A stretch of 64,000 nucleotides of DNA from Lacinutrix himadriensis. GTDB lineage: Bacteria; Bacteroidota; Bacteroidia; Flavobacteriales; Flavobacteriaceae. Where the stretch lies: NCBI RefSeq assembly GCF_001418105.1, contig NZ_LIQI01000022.1, forward strand, positions 310,001-374,000, read 5' to 3'. A program made the translations under genes and the position numbers. The notes below the pieces were generated by a model. The model saw only the letters and a list, made by a program, of their open reading frames with translations, had not been told where the DNA came from and did no database searches. Positions 42,921 through 51,254 of this stretch are shown piece by piece (within the stretch, counting starts at the first letter, position 1; each line of letters starts with the position of its first letter).

Positions 42921-43040
42921 ATGGAAAACACTCTAGAAATGGAAAACAATCTAAATTTCACACACAAACTTCTTATTGCTGGTTTAGTTGTATTAGTTAT
43001 TACAATAATACTAGTAAACATTTATGTAAATTTCTTTTAG
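42921..43040 (+). CDS. 39-residue single-span membrane protein
   Basis: The ORF encodes 39 residues starting MENTLEMENNLNFTHK. The rest is one hydrophobic span (about residues 17-37, LLIAGLVVLVITIILVNIYV) with a short NFF end. Support for it being real comes from the array promoter and leader upstream, the purine-rich AAAAAGG before the ATG and the strong terminator 25 bases behind the stop. I recognise no family. Small hydrophobic proteins in regulated RNA loci are often membrane-stress effectors or toxins; nothing here decides between those. It is too short for many gene finders and may be unannotated. Confidence 0.65.
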   Translation: MENTLEMENNLNFTHKLLIAGLVVLVITIILVNIYVNFF

Positions 43041-43064
43041 TTTTAGTATAATTATTTAAACCAA

Positions 43065-43098
43065 AAAAAGCGCGATTTTAGGGATATCGCGCTTTTTT
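43065..43098. terminator. Bidirectional terminator between small protein gene and odhB
   Basis: AAAAAGCGCGAT (43065-43076) and ATCGCGCTTTTT (43086-43097) form a perfect 12 bp stem with T tracts on both strands. It ends the array transcript on the plus strand and the odhA-odhB transcript on the minus strand. Confidence 0.92.
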
Positions 43099-43118
43099 AT
43101 TTATAGACTTTAAAACTT

Positions 43119-44330
43119 TTACATTTCTAAAGCCTTCTTAATATCGTTATTCATTAATAACTCTACTGGGTTTTCTAGCGCTTCTTTAATAGCTACTAAG
43201 AAACCAACAGATTCTTTACCATCAATAATTCTATGATCATAAGATAATGCTAAATACATCATTGGGTGTATTTCTACTTTACCATCTACGGCAATTGGTC
43301 TTTCAATAATATTATGCATTCCTAAAATTCCACTTTGTGGTGGATTAATAATTGGCGTAGATAACATACTTCCAAAAACACCTCCATTAGTAATGGTAAA
43401 TGTACCACCCGTCATTTCATCTACAGTAATTTGACCGTCTCTTGCACGAAGTGCTAAACGCTTTACTTCCGATTCAATACCTCTGAAAGATAAATTCTCC
43501 GCATTCCTAATCACAGGAACCATAAGTCCTTTTGGTCCTGAAACTGCAATTGAAATATCTACAAAATCATAGGTTAGCATTTCTTTCCCGTCAATCATAG
43601 AGTTTACTGCAGGATACATTTTTAATGCTCTTACTACTGCTAGTGAAAAGAAACTCATAAAACCTAAACCAACGCTGTGTTTTGCTTTAAAGGCTTCTTT
43701 ATATTCATTACGCAATGCAAAAATTGGAGTCATATTAACTTCGTTAAACGTAGTTAACATTGCAGTAGTGTTTTTTACTTCTACTAAACGTTCTGCTACT
43801 TTACGACGTAACATAGACATTTTACTTTTAGAAGAACCTCTATTTGCACCTGTTGGTGTTCCCATAGAAGGGACCGCTTGCACTGCATCTTCCTTAGTTA
43901 CTCTACCATCTTTTCCTGTTCCAGTAACCGCAGATGCTTGCATACCTTTTTCTGCTAAAATCTTTTTTGCTGCAGGACTTGCTGTTCCTGTTGCATAAGT
44001 ATCCGCTTTAGGCGTTTCCACTTTTGGCGCTTCTACTTTAGGAGCTTCCGCTTTTGTTTCTGCTTTTGGTGCAGCTCCACCTTCTGGTTTTGCAGCACTT
44101 GTATCTATTAAACATACTACTGCTCCAACAGCGACAGCATCTCCTTCTTCCGCTTTAAAAGTAATTGTTCCGCTAGCTTCAGCAGGCAATTCTAAGGTTG
44201 CTTTGTCACTATCTACTTCTGCAATAGCTTGGTCTTTTTCTACATAATCACCTTCTTCAACTAACCATGTTGCTATTTCTACTTCTGTAATAGATTCTCC
44301 TGGTGAAGGAACTTTCATTTCTAAAATCAT
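43119..44330 (-). CDS. odhB: 2-oxoglutarate dehydrogenase E2, dihydrolipoyllysine succinyltransferase
   Basis: This E2 subunit of 403 residues has all three parts. The lipoyl domain carries the lipoylation motif [12 protein letters not shown] (Lys43). After an Ala/Pro/Lys-rich linker comes the peripheral-subunit-binding domain ([20 protein letters not shown]), and the catalytic domain ends in [17 protein letters not shown] with the active-site His. It transfers succinyl groups to CoA in the TCA cycle. The start at 44330 lies 21 bases after the odhA stop, so both are in one operon. The E3 subunit gene is not in the window. Confidence 0.95.
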   Translation of the reverse strand: MILEMKVPSPGESITEVEIATWLVEEGDYVEKDQAIAEVDSDKATLELPAEASGTITFKAEEGDAVAVGAVVCLIDTSAAKPEGGAAPKAETKAEAPKVEAPKVETPKADTYATGTASPAAKKILAEKGMQASAVTGTGKDGRVTKEDAVQAVPSMGTPTGANRGSSKSKMSMLRRKVAERLVEVKNTTAMLTTFNEVNMTPIFALRNEYKEAFKAKHSVGLGFMSFFSLAVVRALKMYPAVNSMIDGKEMLTYDFVDISIAVSGPKGLMVPVIRNAENLSFRGIESEVKRLALRARDGQITVDEMTGGTFTITNGGVFGSMLSTPIINPPQSGILGMHNIIERPIAVDGKVEIHPMMYLALSYDHRIIDGKESVGFLVAIKEALENPVELLMNNDIKKALEM

Positions 44331-44351
44331 GCGCTATAATTTTATTTTATA

Positions 44352-47108
44352 TTATCGTTGATTATTTTTTGTTTTATCAAACACGAAATCAATTACTTCT
44401 TGATGACGTTTTTTAGATCGTACCGAACTACCAGCTGCTGGTGCTCCATAAGGTCTTCTGCTTGCTGCTCTAAAAGTCTTAGCCTCGTCTAAATGCATTA
44501 ACATGTGACTATAAGCTCCCATATTTCTTGGTTCTTCTTGTGCCCAAACGATATCGTCTGCATTTTTATATTTGCCTAATACTTTACGAATATCTTCTAC
44601 CGGTAGAGGGAATAATTGCTCTATACGTACTAAAGCAATGTCTTCTCTTTCTAAATTTCCTTGTTCTTCTAATAAATCATAATAGAACTTTCCGGTAACA
44701 AAAACTAATGTTTTTACTTGTTCTGCTTTTGCTTTTGGATCATCTATTAGCATTTGGAAACTTCCGTTTGCCATTTCATCTACACTAGATACTACCAATG
44801 GATGACGTAATAAACTTTTTGGTGTAAATACAATTAATGGTTTTCTGAAATTCGCTTTCATTTGCTTACGTAACAAATGGTACATATTTGCAGGTGTAGT
44901 ACAATCTACTACAAACATATTGTCTTTTGCACACATTTGAAGGTAACGTTCCATACGTGCCGAAGAGTGTTCTGCTCCTTGACCTTCGTAACCATGTGGC
45001 AACAACATTACTAAACCATTTTGCAACTTCCACTTATCTTCTGCTGCTGTTATATATTGGTCTAACATAATTTGTGCTCCATTACTAAAGTCTCCAAATT
45101 GTGCTTCCCAAATGGTTAAGGTTTGTGGACTTGCCATGGCATAACCATAATCGAAACCTACAACACCATATTCTGATAATAGTGAGTTGTATATAAAAAA
45201 GCGTCCTTGTGTATCGCTTAAGTCATTGTGTAATATAATTTCTTCTTCACTGTCTTCTACTTTTACAACGGCATGTCTGTGAGAGAAAGTTCCTCTTTCT
45301 ACATCTTGACCAGAAATTCTAACATCGTAACCTTCTTCTAAAAGGGTTCCATACGCTAAATGTTCTGCCATTGCCCAATCTAATCGGTTTTCGTCAAACA
45401 TCGTTTGTCTTGATTCGATTAGTCTAGAAATTTTACGAATAAACTTTTTATCCTTTGGAAGGTTAGATAGTACTTTCGTGATTTTAGCTAATCCTTCTGT
45501 AGCATAAGAAGTATCTACTGGCTGCATCATTTCATCTTCTTGTGCAGGAGAATAATTCACCCATTCATTACTCATAAATGGTGTAATCTCTGTATTCTTT
45601 ATTTTACGAGAATCTTCTAATTTTTCCTCTAAAGAATTTTTATAGTCTGCTTCTAATTTAGCAACATGTGTATTATCTATAATACCTTCTGCAATTAATT
45701 TTTCAGCATAAAGATCTCTAGGATTTCTATGTTTTGAAATTGCTTTGTATAATAAAGGTTGTGTAAACTTTGGTTCATCCCCTTCGTTATGTCCATATTT
45801 TCTATAGCCTAATAGATCAATAAAGACATCACGTTTAAATTTCATTCTAAAATGAAGGGCGAATAAAACCGCGTGCACTACAGCTTCTGCATCATCTGCA
45901 TTCACATGAAGTACTGGAGATAAGGTTACTTTAGCAACATCTGTACAATATGTACTAGATCTTGCGTCTAAATAATTAGTTGTAAAACCAATTTGGTTAT
46001 TTACAACAATATGAATGGTTCCATTTGTTTTGTAACCATCTAATTGTGCCATTTGTACAATTTCATACACCAAACCTTGTCCTGCAATTGCAGCATCACC
46101 ATGTACAACAATTGGTAATACTTGTGATGGGTTCTCTGGGTACTTATCGTCTTGCTTTGCTCTTGTTATTCCTTCTACTACAGCGCCAACCGTTTCTAAA
46201 TGCGAAGGGTTTGGTGCTATATTTAAGTTTATTCTTTTTCCTGCGTCTGTAACTCTATCACTAGTCCAACCTAAATGATACTTTACATCGCCATCAAAAA
46301 CTTCTTGTTCATAATCTTTACCATCAAACTCACTAAAGATGTCTTTTGCAGATTTTCCAAAGATATTTGTAAGTGTACTTAAACGACCACGATGCGCCAT
46401 TCCCATTACAAATTCTTTCACATCATATTCGGAAGCTTTTTCAATTAAAGCATCCAATGCTGGAATTAAAGATTCTCCACCTTCTAAAGAAAAACGTTTT
46501 TGACCAACATATTTGGTATGCAAAAAGCTTTCAAAAGAAACGGCTTCGTTTAGTTTTTTAAGTATATGTTTTTTTTCATCGGCAGAAAAACTCGGCTGAT
46601 TGTCATTAACATTTAACTTGTTTTGAATCCATTGCATACGCTCTGGATTTCTAATATACATATACTCTACACCAATAGAGTTGCAATAAATTGCTTCTAA
46701 ATGTTTACGTATTTCACGAAGTGATTGCACGCCAATTCCTAGGATTTCTCCTGCATTAAAAACGGTATCTAAATCAGATACTGATAATCCGAAATTTTCA
46801 ATTTCTAATGTTGGTGCGTACTTTCGTCTTGCACGAACGGGATTGGTTGCTGTAAAAAGGTGACCTCTGGTTCTGTAACCATCGATTAACTTTACTACCT
46901 GAAACTCTTTTTGAAGGTTCTCGGGAATTTGTGTCGAAACTGCTTCCACAGTTTCCCCTTCTGTTCCAAAAGATTCAGAACCAAAATCGTAACCTTGAAA
47001 AAAGGCTCTCCAACTAGGCTCAACAGAGTCTGGGTTTTTTAAATATTGGTCGTAAAGATCAGCAAAGTATGCTGTATGTGCTGCGTTTAAAAAGGAATAT
47101 TTATCCAT
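44352..47108 (-). CDS. odhA: 2-oxoglutarate dehydrogenase E1
   Basis: This thiamine diphosphate enzyme of 918 residues decarboxylates 2-oxoglutarate and passes the succinyl group to the E2 lipoyl domain. The N-terminal binding segment (AYFADLYDQYLKNPDSVEPS), the ThDP region (VHGDAAIAGQGLVYE, then NNQIGFTT) and the C-terminal transketolase-type part (HGYEGQGAEHSSARMERYLQM, in part) are all as in the family. Length is normal. It is first in the odhA-odhB operon, divergent from a barrel-like gene 116 bases away. A TATTTTTG box stands at 47155-47148 on the minus strand. Confidence 0.96.
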   Translation of the reverse strand: MDKYSFLNAAHTAYFADLYDQYLKNPDSVEPSWRAFFQGYDFGSESFGTEGETVEAVSTQIPENLQKEFQVVKLIDGYRTRGHLFTATNPVRARRKYAPTLEIENFGLSVSDLDTVFNAGEILGIGVQSLREIRKHLEAIYCNSIGVEYMYIRNPERMQWIQNKLNVNDNQPSFSADEKKHILKKLNEAVSFESFLHTKYVGQKRFSLEGGESLIPALDALIEKASEYDVKEFVMGMAHRGRLSTLTNIFGKSAKDIFSEFDGKDYEQEVFDGDVKYHLGWTSDRVTDAGKRINLNIAPNPSHLETVGAVVEGITRAKQDDKYPENPSQVLPIVVHGDAAIAGQGLVYEIVQMAQLDGYKTNGTIHIVVNNQIGFTTNYLDARSSTYCTDVAKVTLSPVLHVNADDAEAVVHAVLFALHFRMKFKRDVFIDLLGYRKYGHNEGDEPKFTQPLLYKAISKHRNPRDLYAEKLIAEGIIDNTHVAKLEADYKNSLEEKLEDSRKIKNTEITPFMSNEWVNYSPAQEDEMMQPVDTSYATEGLAKITKVLSNLPKDKKFIRKISRLIESRQTMFDENRLDWAMAEHLAYGTLLEEGYDVRISGQDVERGTFSHRHAVVKVEDSEEEIILHNDLSDTQGRFFIYNSLLSEYGVVGFDYGYAMASPQTLTIWEAQFGDFSNGAQIMLDQYITAAEDKWKLQNGLVMLLPHGYEGQGAEHSSARMERYLQMCAKDNMFVVDCTTPANMYHLLRKQMKANFRKPLIVFTPKSLLRHPLVVSSVDEMANGSFQMLIDDPKAKAEQVKTLVFVTGKFYYDLLEEQGNLEREDIALVRIEQLFPLPVEDIRKVLGKYKNADDIVWAQEEPRNMGAYSHMLMHLDEAKTFRAASRRPYGAPAAGSSVRSKKRHQEVIDFVFDKTKNNQR

Positions 47109-47147
47109 TATATTTTTTGAGAGAATCTAGCTTCAACAAAATTTCTT

Positions 47148-47155
47148 CAAAAATA
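47148..47155 (-). promoter_or_regulatory. Probable -7 element of odhA-odhB
   Basis: Minus strand TATTTTTG fits TAnnTTTG, 39 bases upstream of the odhA ATG. The -33 element is not obvious. Confidence 0.45.
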
Positions 47156-47224
47156 CAACTTTTACTAAAATTAGATGCAGTTTTAGTATATTTATAACAT
47201 TCTAATTTAACATTTTATATAATT

Positions 47225-47764
47225 ATGACTTTATTCCATCTTTTCTCCAAAAAAATTATTGTTTTTTTAGTGTTTTCGTGTTTTGTTGCTACATCTGTAA
47301 AAGCACAAGAAGATAATATGAAGCAAAAAAGTGCTTTTTGGCAAAAAGTTCGATTTGGAGGCGGAATTGGATTAAGCACTGGAAATAAAACTTTTAGCGC
47401 AACATTAGCGCCAAGTGCTATTTATCAATTTGATAATGCTTTTGCTTTAGGTATTGGCATAAGTGGCTCTTATTTTAGCAGAAAAGATGCTTTTAAATCT
47501 ACTATTATTGGCGGAAGCTTAATTGGCTTGTATAATCCTTTAAACGAAATACAACTTTCTGCAGAATTGGAGCAAAATAATGTGAGTCGGAATTTTGATA
47601 GCGCCCTATTAAAAGATGATAACTACTGGTCGCCTGCCCTTTTTGTAGGTGCTGGTTATAGAACACAAAACGTCACTATTGGCGTAAAATATGATTTACT
47701 TTATAAGGAAGATAAAAGTGTTTATGCAAGTTCTTGGGCTCCTTTTGTGAGAGTCTATTTTTAA
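47225..47764 (+). CDS. Small outer-membrane beta-barrel-like protein, unknown function
   Basis: The 179-residue protein has a hydrophobic N-terminal signal (about residues 8-27, ending SVKAQ), then alternating strands rich in Gly and aromatics: VRFGGGIGLSTGNKTFSATL, AFALGIGISGSYFS and a C-terminal WAPFVRVYF. That suits an eight-stranded barrel. No closer family is recognised. It is a single gene, divergent from odhA and convergent with the 48139-47789 gene. Confidence 0.7.
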   Translation: MTLFHLFSKKIIVFLVFSCFVATSVKAQEDNMKQKSAFWQKVRFGGGIGLSTGNKTFSATLAPSAIYQFDNAFALGIGISGSYFSRKDAFKSTIIGGSLIGLYNPLNEIQLSAELEQNNVSRNFDSALLKDDNYWSPALFVGAGYRTQNVTIGVKYDLLYKEDKSVYASSWAPFVRVYF

Positions 47765-47788
47765 ACACAGCTTAAAAATCAAGGAGGT

Positions 47789-48139
47789 TTAACTATACTT
47801 ATTTTTAAACCACACTTTTTGCCATTCGCGTTTTAAAATTAAAAACGAAACTTCTTCGGCTAGTTGCACCGTGTCGTTTCCGTTTAATGCTTTCACTTGT
47901 TTTTCTGGCACATCTATGATGTACAATAGGTTTAAATACTCTGCAAATTTTTCTTGTATGAGTCTGTAAACCGTTTCATGAAGCATTAATTTCAAGCTAG
48001 TTGGAAGAATTTCTTCTTCAAAATCTAAGTCAATATTAGCAAACAGAAAATCTTTATTAAGCTGTTTTATTAGTTTTTTATAAAGCTGAAGGCTATTTGC
48101 TTCTTCAATTAAATCATTAAAAGTGGTAGGTAGATTCAT
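47789..48139 (-). CDS. Conserved small protein of unknown function
   Basis: Using the ATG at 48139 the protein has 116 residues (start MNLPTTFNDLIEEANSLQLY). It is mostly helical, with no signal or membrane segment, and a basic, aromatic C-terminus (KREWQKVWFKNKYS). The frame opens at 48154, but the extra five residues add nothing. The gene lies 39 bases downstream of the prenyl synthase gene on the same strand and is probably co-transcribed with it. I do not recognise a family. Confidence 0.65.
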   Translation of the reverse strand: MNLPTTFNDLIEEANSLQLYKKLIKQLNKDFLFANIDLDFEEEILPTSLKLMLHETVYRLIQEKFAEYLNLLYIIDVPEKQVKALNGNDTVQLAEEVSFLILKREWQKVWFKNKYS

Positions 48140-48178
48140 AAAACAGATTTCCATCTTCGTGGAAACATAAAAATTTAA

Positions 48179-49153
48179 TTATACACTTCTATTCATTAAT
48201 TGTTTACCAAACTGTATTAATTCGTTTTTGCTTTCTTCGGAAATATGTAAAGTTTCTAAAACAGAAAACGCTTTGTTGGTATATGTTTCAATGGCTTGTT
48301 TTGTAGCTTCAGCAGAACCACTAGTAATAAAAACTTCTTTTGTAGCTTCAATTTTATCGGAAGCATCCGTAGGATTTATACTAAACAAATGTTGCAGTTG
48401 CACTTGATCTTCTTCCGAAGAAAATTCTAATGCTTTTAAATACAAGTATGTTTTTTTGTTTTCAATAATATCACCACCAACCTGTTTACCAAAAGTTTCC
48501 GGATCACCAAAGGCATCTAAATAATCATCTTGTAATTGGAATGCTATTCCTAAGTTTTTACCAAATTGGTAAATTACAGCTTGATCTTCTTCTGTTGCTT
48601 CGGCTACAATGGCTCCCATTTGCATTGCCGCACCAACCAAAACTGCAGTTTTGTATTCAATCATTTTTAAATACTCTGGAATGGTAACATCATCACGAGT
48701 TTCAAAATCAATATCATATTGTTGCCCTTCGCAAACCTGTAACGCTGTTTTACTAAAAAGCTTTGCAAGTGCTTGAAAGGTCTTTGGATCATAGTTTTCA
48801 AAAAGTTGATATGCTAAAATAAGCATCGCATCTCCAGATAGAATCCCTGTGTTTATATTCCATTTTTCATGCACCGTTTCTTTTCCTCTACGTAAAGGAG
48901 CATCATCCATAATATCATCATGAACCAATGAAAAATTATGAAACACCTCAATACTTAAGGCGGCATCTAAAGCTTTTTTATGATCGCCATTAAAAATATC
49001 AGCAGTCATTAAAGTTAATACAGGACGTAATCTTTTACCTCCTAATTGTAAAATATAATGAATAGGATCATAAAGTGATTCTGGTTCTCGCTTGGAAACA
49101 AATTTCTCTAAATAGGAAACAAATGCTTCTTGATAAAATGAAATATTTTGCAT
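48179..49153 (-). CDS. Polyprenyl diphosphate synthase
   Basis: 324 residues of the trans-isoprenyl diphosphate synthase family. The first aspartate-rich motif is in LVHDDIMDDAPLRRGKETVH and the second in FQLQDDYLDAFGD; LGGKRLRPVL precedes them. It condenses IPP with an allylic primer. Chain length cannot be read with confidence, so no symbol (ispA- or ispB-like; in flavobacteria often for menaquinone side chains or carotenoids). The -7 box (49158-49165) ends four bases before the ATG. Confidence 0.92.
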   Translation of the reverse strand: MQNISFYQEAFVSYLEKFVSKREPESLYDPIHYILQLGGKRLRPVLTLMTADIFNGDHKKALDAALSIEVFHNFSLVHDDIMDDAPLRRGKETVHEKWNINTGILSGDAMLILAYQLFENYDPKTFQALAKLFSKTALQVCEGQQYDIDFETRDDVTIPEYLKMIEYKTAVLVGAAMQMGAIVAEATEEDQAVIYQFGKNLGIAFQLQDDYLDAFGDPETFGKQVGGDIIENKKTYLYLKALEFSSEEDQVQLQHLFSINPTDASDKIEATKEVFITSGSAEATKQAIETYTNKAFSVLETLHISEESKNELIQFGKQLMNRSV

Positions 49154-49157
49154 CCCG

Positions 49158-49165
49158 CAAAAATA
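49158..49165 (-). promoter_or_regulatory. Probable -7 element of the prenyl synthase gene (leaderless?)
   Basis: Minus strand TATTTTTG, followed by CGGG and the ATG at 49153. The distance implies transcription starting at or within a base or two of the start codon. Confidence 0.5.
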
Positions 49166-49235
49166 AGAGAATTATAAAAAAATAAAGGCATTCTTTTTGT
49201 TAATGTTAAAAAATGATTAAAACTTTGGAAACTAT

Positions 49236-49267
49236 TTTTGTTTTTAAAGTTTCCTGACGTACATTTG
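49236..49267 (+). promoter_or_regulatory. Promoter of the tetR-type efflux operon
   Basis: TTTG (49237-49240), exactly 19 bases, then TACATTTG (49260-49267): a perfect Bacteroidetes promoter. The ATG at 49277 is only 9 bases further, so the leader is very short. Confidence 0.8.
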
Positions 49268-49276
49268 CATCCAATT

Positions 49277-49882
49277 ATGAGAGAAAAAATTATACATAAG
49301 TCCGGCGAGCTATTCTTAACCTTAGGTTTTAAGAGTGTCACTATGGATGATATAGCTAACGCATTAGGTATATCTAAAAAAACGATATATCAACATTTTG
49401 ATAATAAAACGAAATTGATTGAAGCTACCACAACAAATATGCTTGAAAACGTTTGTGGCGGAATAGATTGTATTTGTGATGCATCACACAATCCTATTGA
49501 GGAATTATACGACATTAAAATGTATGTGATGAATTATTTAAAAGACGAAAAAACATCCCCACAGTTTCAATTAAAAAAGTACTATCCTCAAATTTTTCAA
49601 AGTTTACAAATGAAGCAATTTGAGAAAATGTATGTCTCTGTAAAAGACAGTATACAAAAAGGTGTAGATACCGGCTTATTTAGAGAAAACATAGATGTAG
49701 ATTTTATTTCTAGAATGTACTTTAATGGTATGACAGGAATTAAGGATGAAAACATTTTCCCATTGGATAGATTCACCATGGATTACCTAATGGAGAGCTA
49801 CCTAGAATATCACTTAAGAGCTATTTGCAATGAAAATGGACTACTAACATTACACAAATTTATTAAAACCAATCAATCATAA
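49277..49882 (+). CDS. TetR/AcrR family transcriptional regulator
   Basis: The 201-residue protein has the N-terminal TetR helix-turn-helix (KSGELFLTLGFKSVTMDDIANALGISKKTIYQHF, in part; residues about 7-46) and a helical ligand-binding C-terminus. The frame extends to 49238, but this region is the promoter, and the ATG at 49277 gives the usual start MREKIIHKS. It is first in an operon with tolC-, adaptor- and RND-type genes and probably represses it in response to a substrate. The gap to the TolC-like gene is 6 bases. Confidence 0.93.
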   Translation: MREKIIHKSGELFLTLGFKSVTMDDIANALGISKKTIYQHFDNKTKLIEATTTNMLENVCGGIDCICDASHNPIEELYDIKMYVMNYLKDEKTSPQFQLKKYYPQIFQSLQMKQFEKMYVSVKDSIQKGVDTGLFRENIDVDFISRMYFNGMTGIKDENIFPLDRFTMDYLMESYLEYHLRAICNENGLLTLHKFIKTNQS

Positions 49883-49888
49883 AATCCA

Positions 49889-51232
49889 ATGAAAAAAAGT
49901 ATCACACTTCTATTTTTCTTAATAAGTACTGCTATTTTTTCGCAAGAAACGACTATGCAATTTAGTTTACAAGAAGCAATAGATTATGCTTTAGAAAATA
50001 ATAGAACAGCAAAAAACGCCGTTCGAGATATTAAGGCAGCAGAATTACAAAAATGGGAAACCACAGCATCTGGTTTGCCACAGTTAAACGCATCTGTAGA
50101 TTACCAAAACTGGATTAAACAGCAAGTCACTTTACTTCCTGCCGAACTAACAGGAGGAACACCTGGCACATTTGTTCCTGTTAATTTTAGCACAAAACAA
50201 AGCACAACAGCGACAGCTACATTAACTCAAAAACTATTTGATGGTTCTTATCTAGTAGGACTACAATCTGCTAAAGTGTATTTAGAAATTTCTAAAAACG
50301 CTAAAGAAAAAACAGATTTGGAAGTCCGTAAAGCTGTGATTAACGCCTACGGAAATGTATTGCTAGCCGAAGAAAGCCTTTCTGTTTTAAACAGAAACAT
50401 TAGTGTTTTAGAAAAAAATATTTTCGAAATCACTAAAATCTATGAAAACGGTTTAGAGGAAGAAGAAAGTGTAGAGCAATTACAAATTACCCTTTCGGGA
50501 GTTGAAAGTCAGTTAAAAAATACCGAAAGACTTAAGAAACTAGCCTACCAAATGTTTAATATCACACTTGGACTAGATGTAAATACAGATTCTAAGTTAA
50601 CAGAAAATCTTAGTGGTTTAGCGAATTATCATTCGGTTACAAGCCTATTAGAAGCCGATGAAAATATAGAAAACAACATAGACTTCAAAATTGCTGAAAA
50701 CGACAAAGTAGCAAAAGAGTTATTACTTAAACTGGAGAAAAGTAAAGCTTTACCAACTTTAGATGCTTTTATAAATGGAGGCTATGCCGCATATAATGAA
50801 AAGTTTCATTTTGCAAATAGCGACCAAAAATGGTTTGGTTCTTCTTTATTTGGTGTAAGCTTAAACATTCCAATATTTAGTTCTGGTATGCGAAGCGCTT
50901 CTACACAAAGAGCGAAAGTAAATCTTGAAAAAGCCCAAGACGATTTAACAGAAACACAACAACAATTAAAACTACAAATCGCTGCAGCAAAAAGCGATTA
51001 CCAATTTGCAATGGAAGATTATGAAAACAAGACTTCTAATCTAAACTTAGCAGAACGCATTGAACAAAAAAATCAAACCAAATTTTTTGAAGGTATTTCC
51101 TCTAGTTTTGATTTACGTCAAGCACAAACACAGTTATATACAGCACAGCAAGAATTATTACAAGCCATGCTAAATGTAATAAATACCAAAGCAGAACTTG
51201 AGACTGTTTTAAACGAAATACCAAAAAACTAA
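49889..51232 (+). CDS. TolC family outer-membrane efflux protein
   Basis: 447 residues with a signal peptide (MKKSITLLFFLISTAIFSQ) and two repeats of the outer-membrane efflux (OEP) pattern, with long coiled coils: LQEAIDYALENNRTAKNA at the start and FDLRQAQTQLYTAQQELLQAML near the end, the latter a conserved TolC segment. It forms the trimeric exit duct for the RND pump encoded downstream. The order regulator-TolC-adaptor-pump is common in the Bacteroidota. Confidence 0.92.
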   Translation: MKKSITLLFFLISTAIFSQETTMQFSLQEAIDYALENNRTAKNAVRDIKAAELQKWETTASGLPQLNASVDYQNWIKQQVTLLPAELTGGTPGTFVPVNFSTKQSTTATATLTQKLFDGSYLVGLQSAKVYLEISKNAKEKTDLEVRKAVINAYGNVLLAEESLSVLNRNISVLEKNIFEITKIYENGLEEEESVEQLQITLSGVESQLKNTERLKKLAYQMFNITLGLDVNTDSKLTENLSGLANYHSVTSLLEADENIENNIDFKIAENDKVAKELLLKLEKSKALPTLDAFINGGYAAYNEKFHFANSDQKWFGSSLFGVSLNIPIFSSGMRSASTQRAKVNLEKAQDDLTETQQQLKLQIAAAKSDYQFAMEDYENKTSNLNLAERIEQKNQTKFFEGISSSFDLRQAQTQLYTAQQELLQAMLNVINTKAELETVLNEIPKN

Positions 51233-51254
51233 AACAACCAGAAAACACTTTATA

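Larger units (their letters stand above)
41887..43040 (+). repeat. Array of six palindrome-promoter-RNA units
   Basis: The region holds six related units with starts (palindromes) at 41891, 42038, 42184, 42327, 42473 and 42791. The first five are spaced 147, 146, 143 and 146 bases. In every unit the 18 bp palindrome is followed after exactly 22 bases by TAnnTTT(A/G), then after a few bases by the conserved GCTATTAAT. Units 1-4 continue with GAATTGT(T/A)AAAGGCTCTAG and a terminator. Unit 5 has a different terminator, and unit 6, after an extra 170-base stretch, leads into a 39-codon ORF. No long ORF lies in 41889-43118. The stretch 42604-42786 contains only a terminator-like hairpin and AT-rich sequence. 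Confidence 0.9.
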
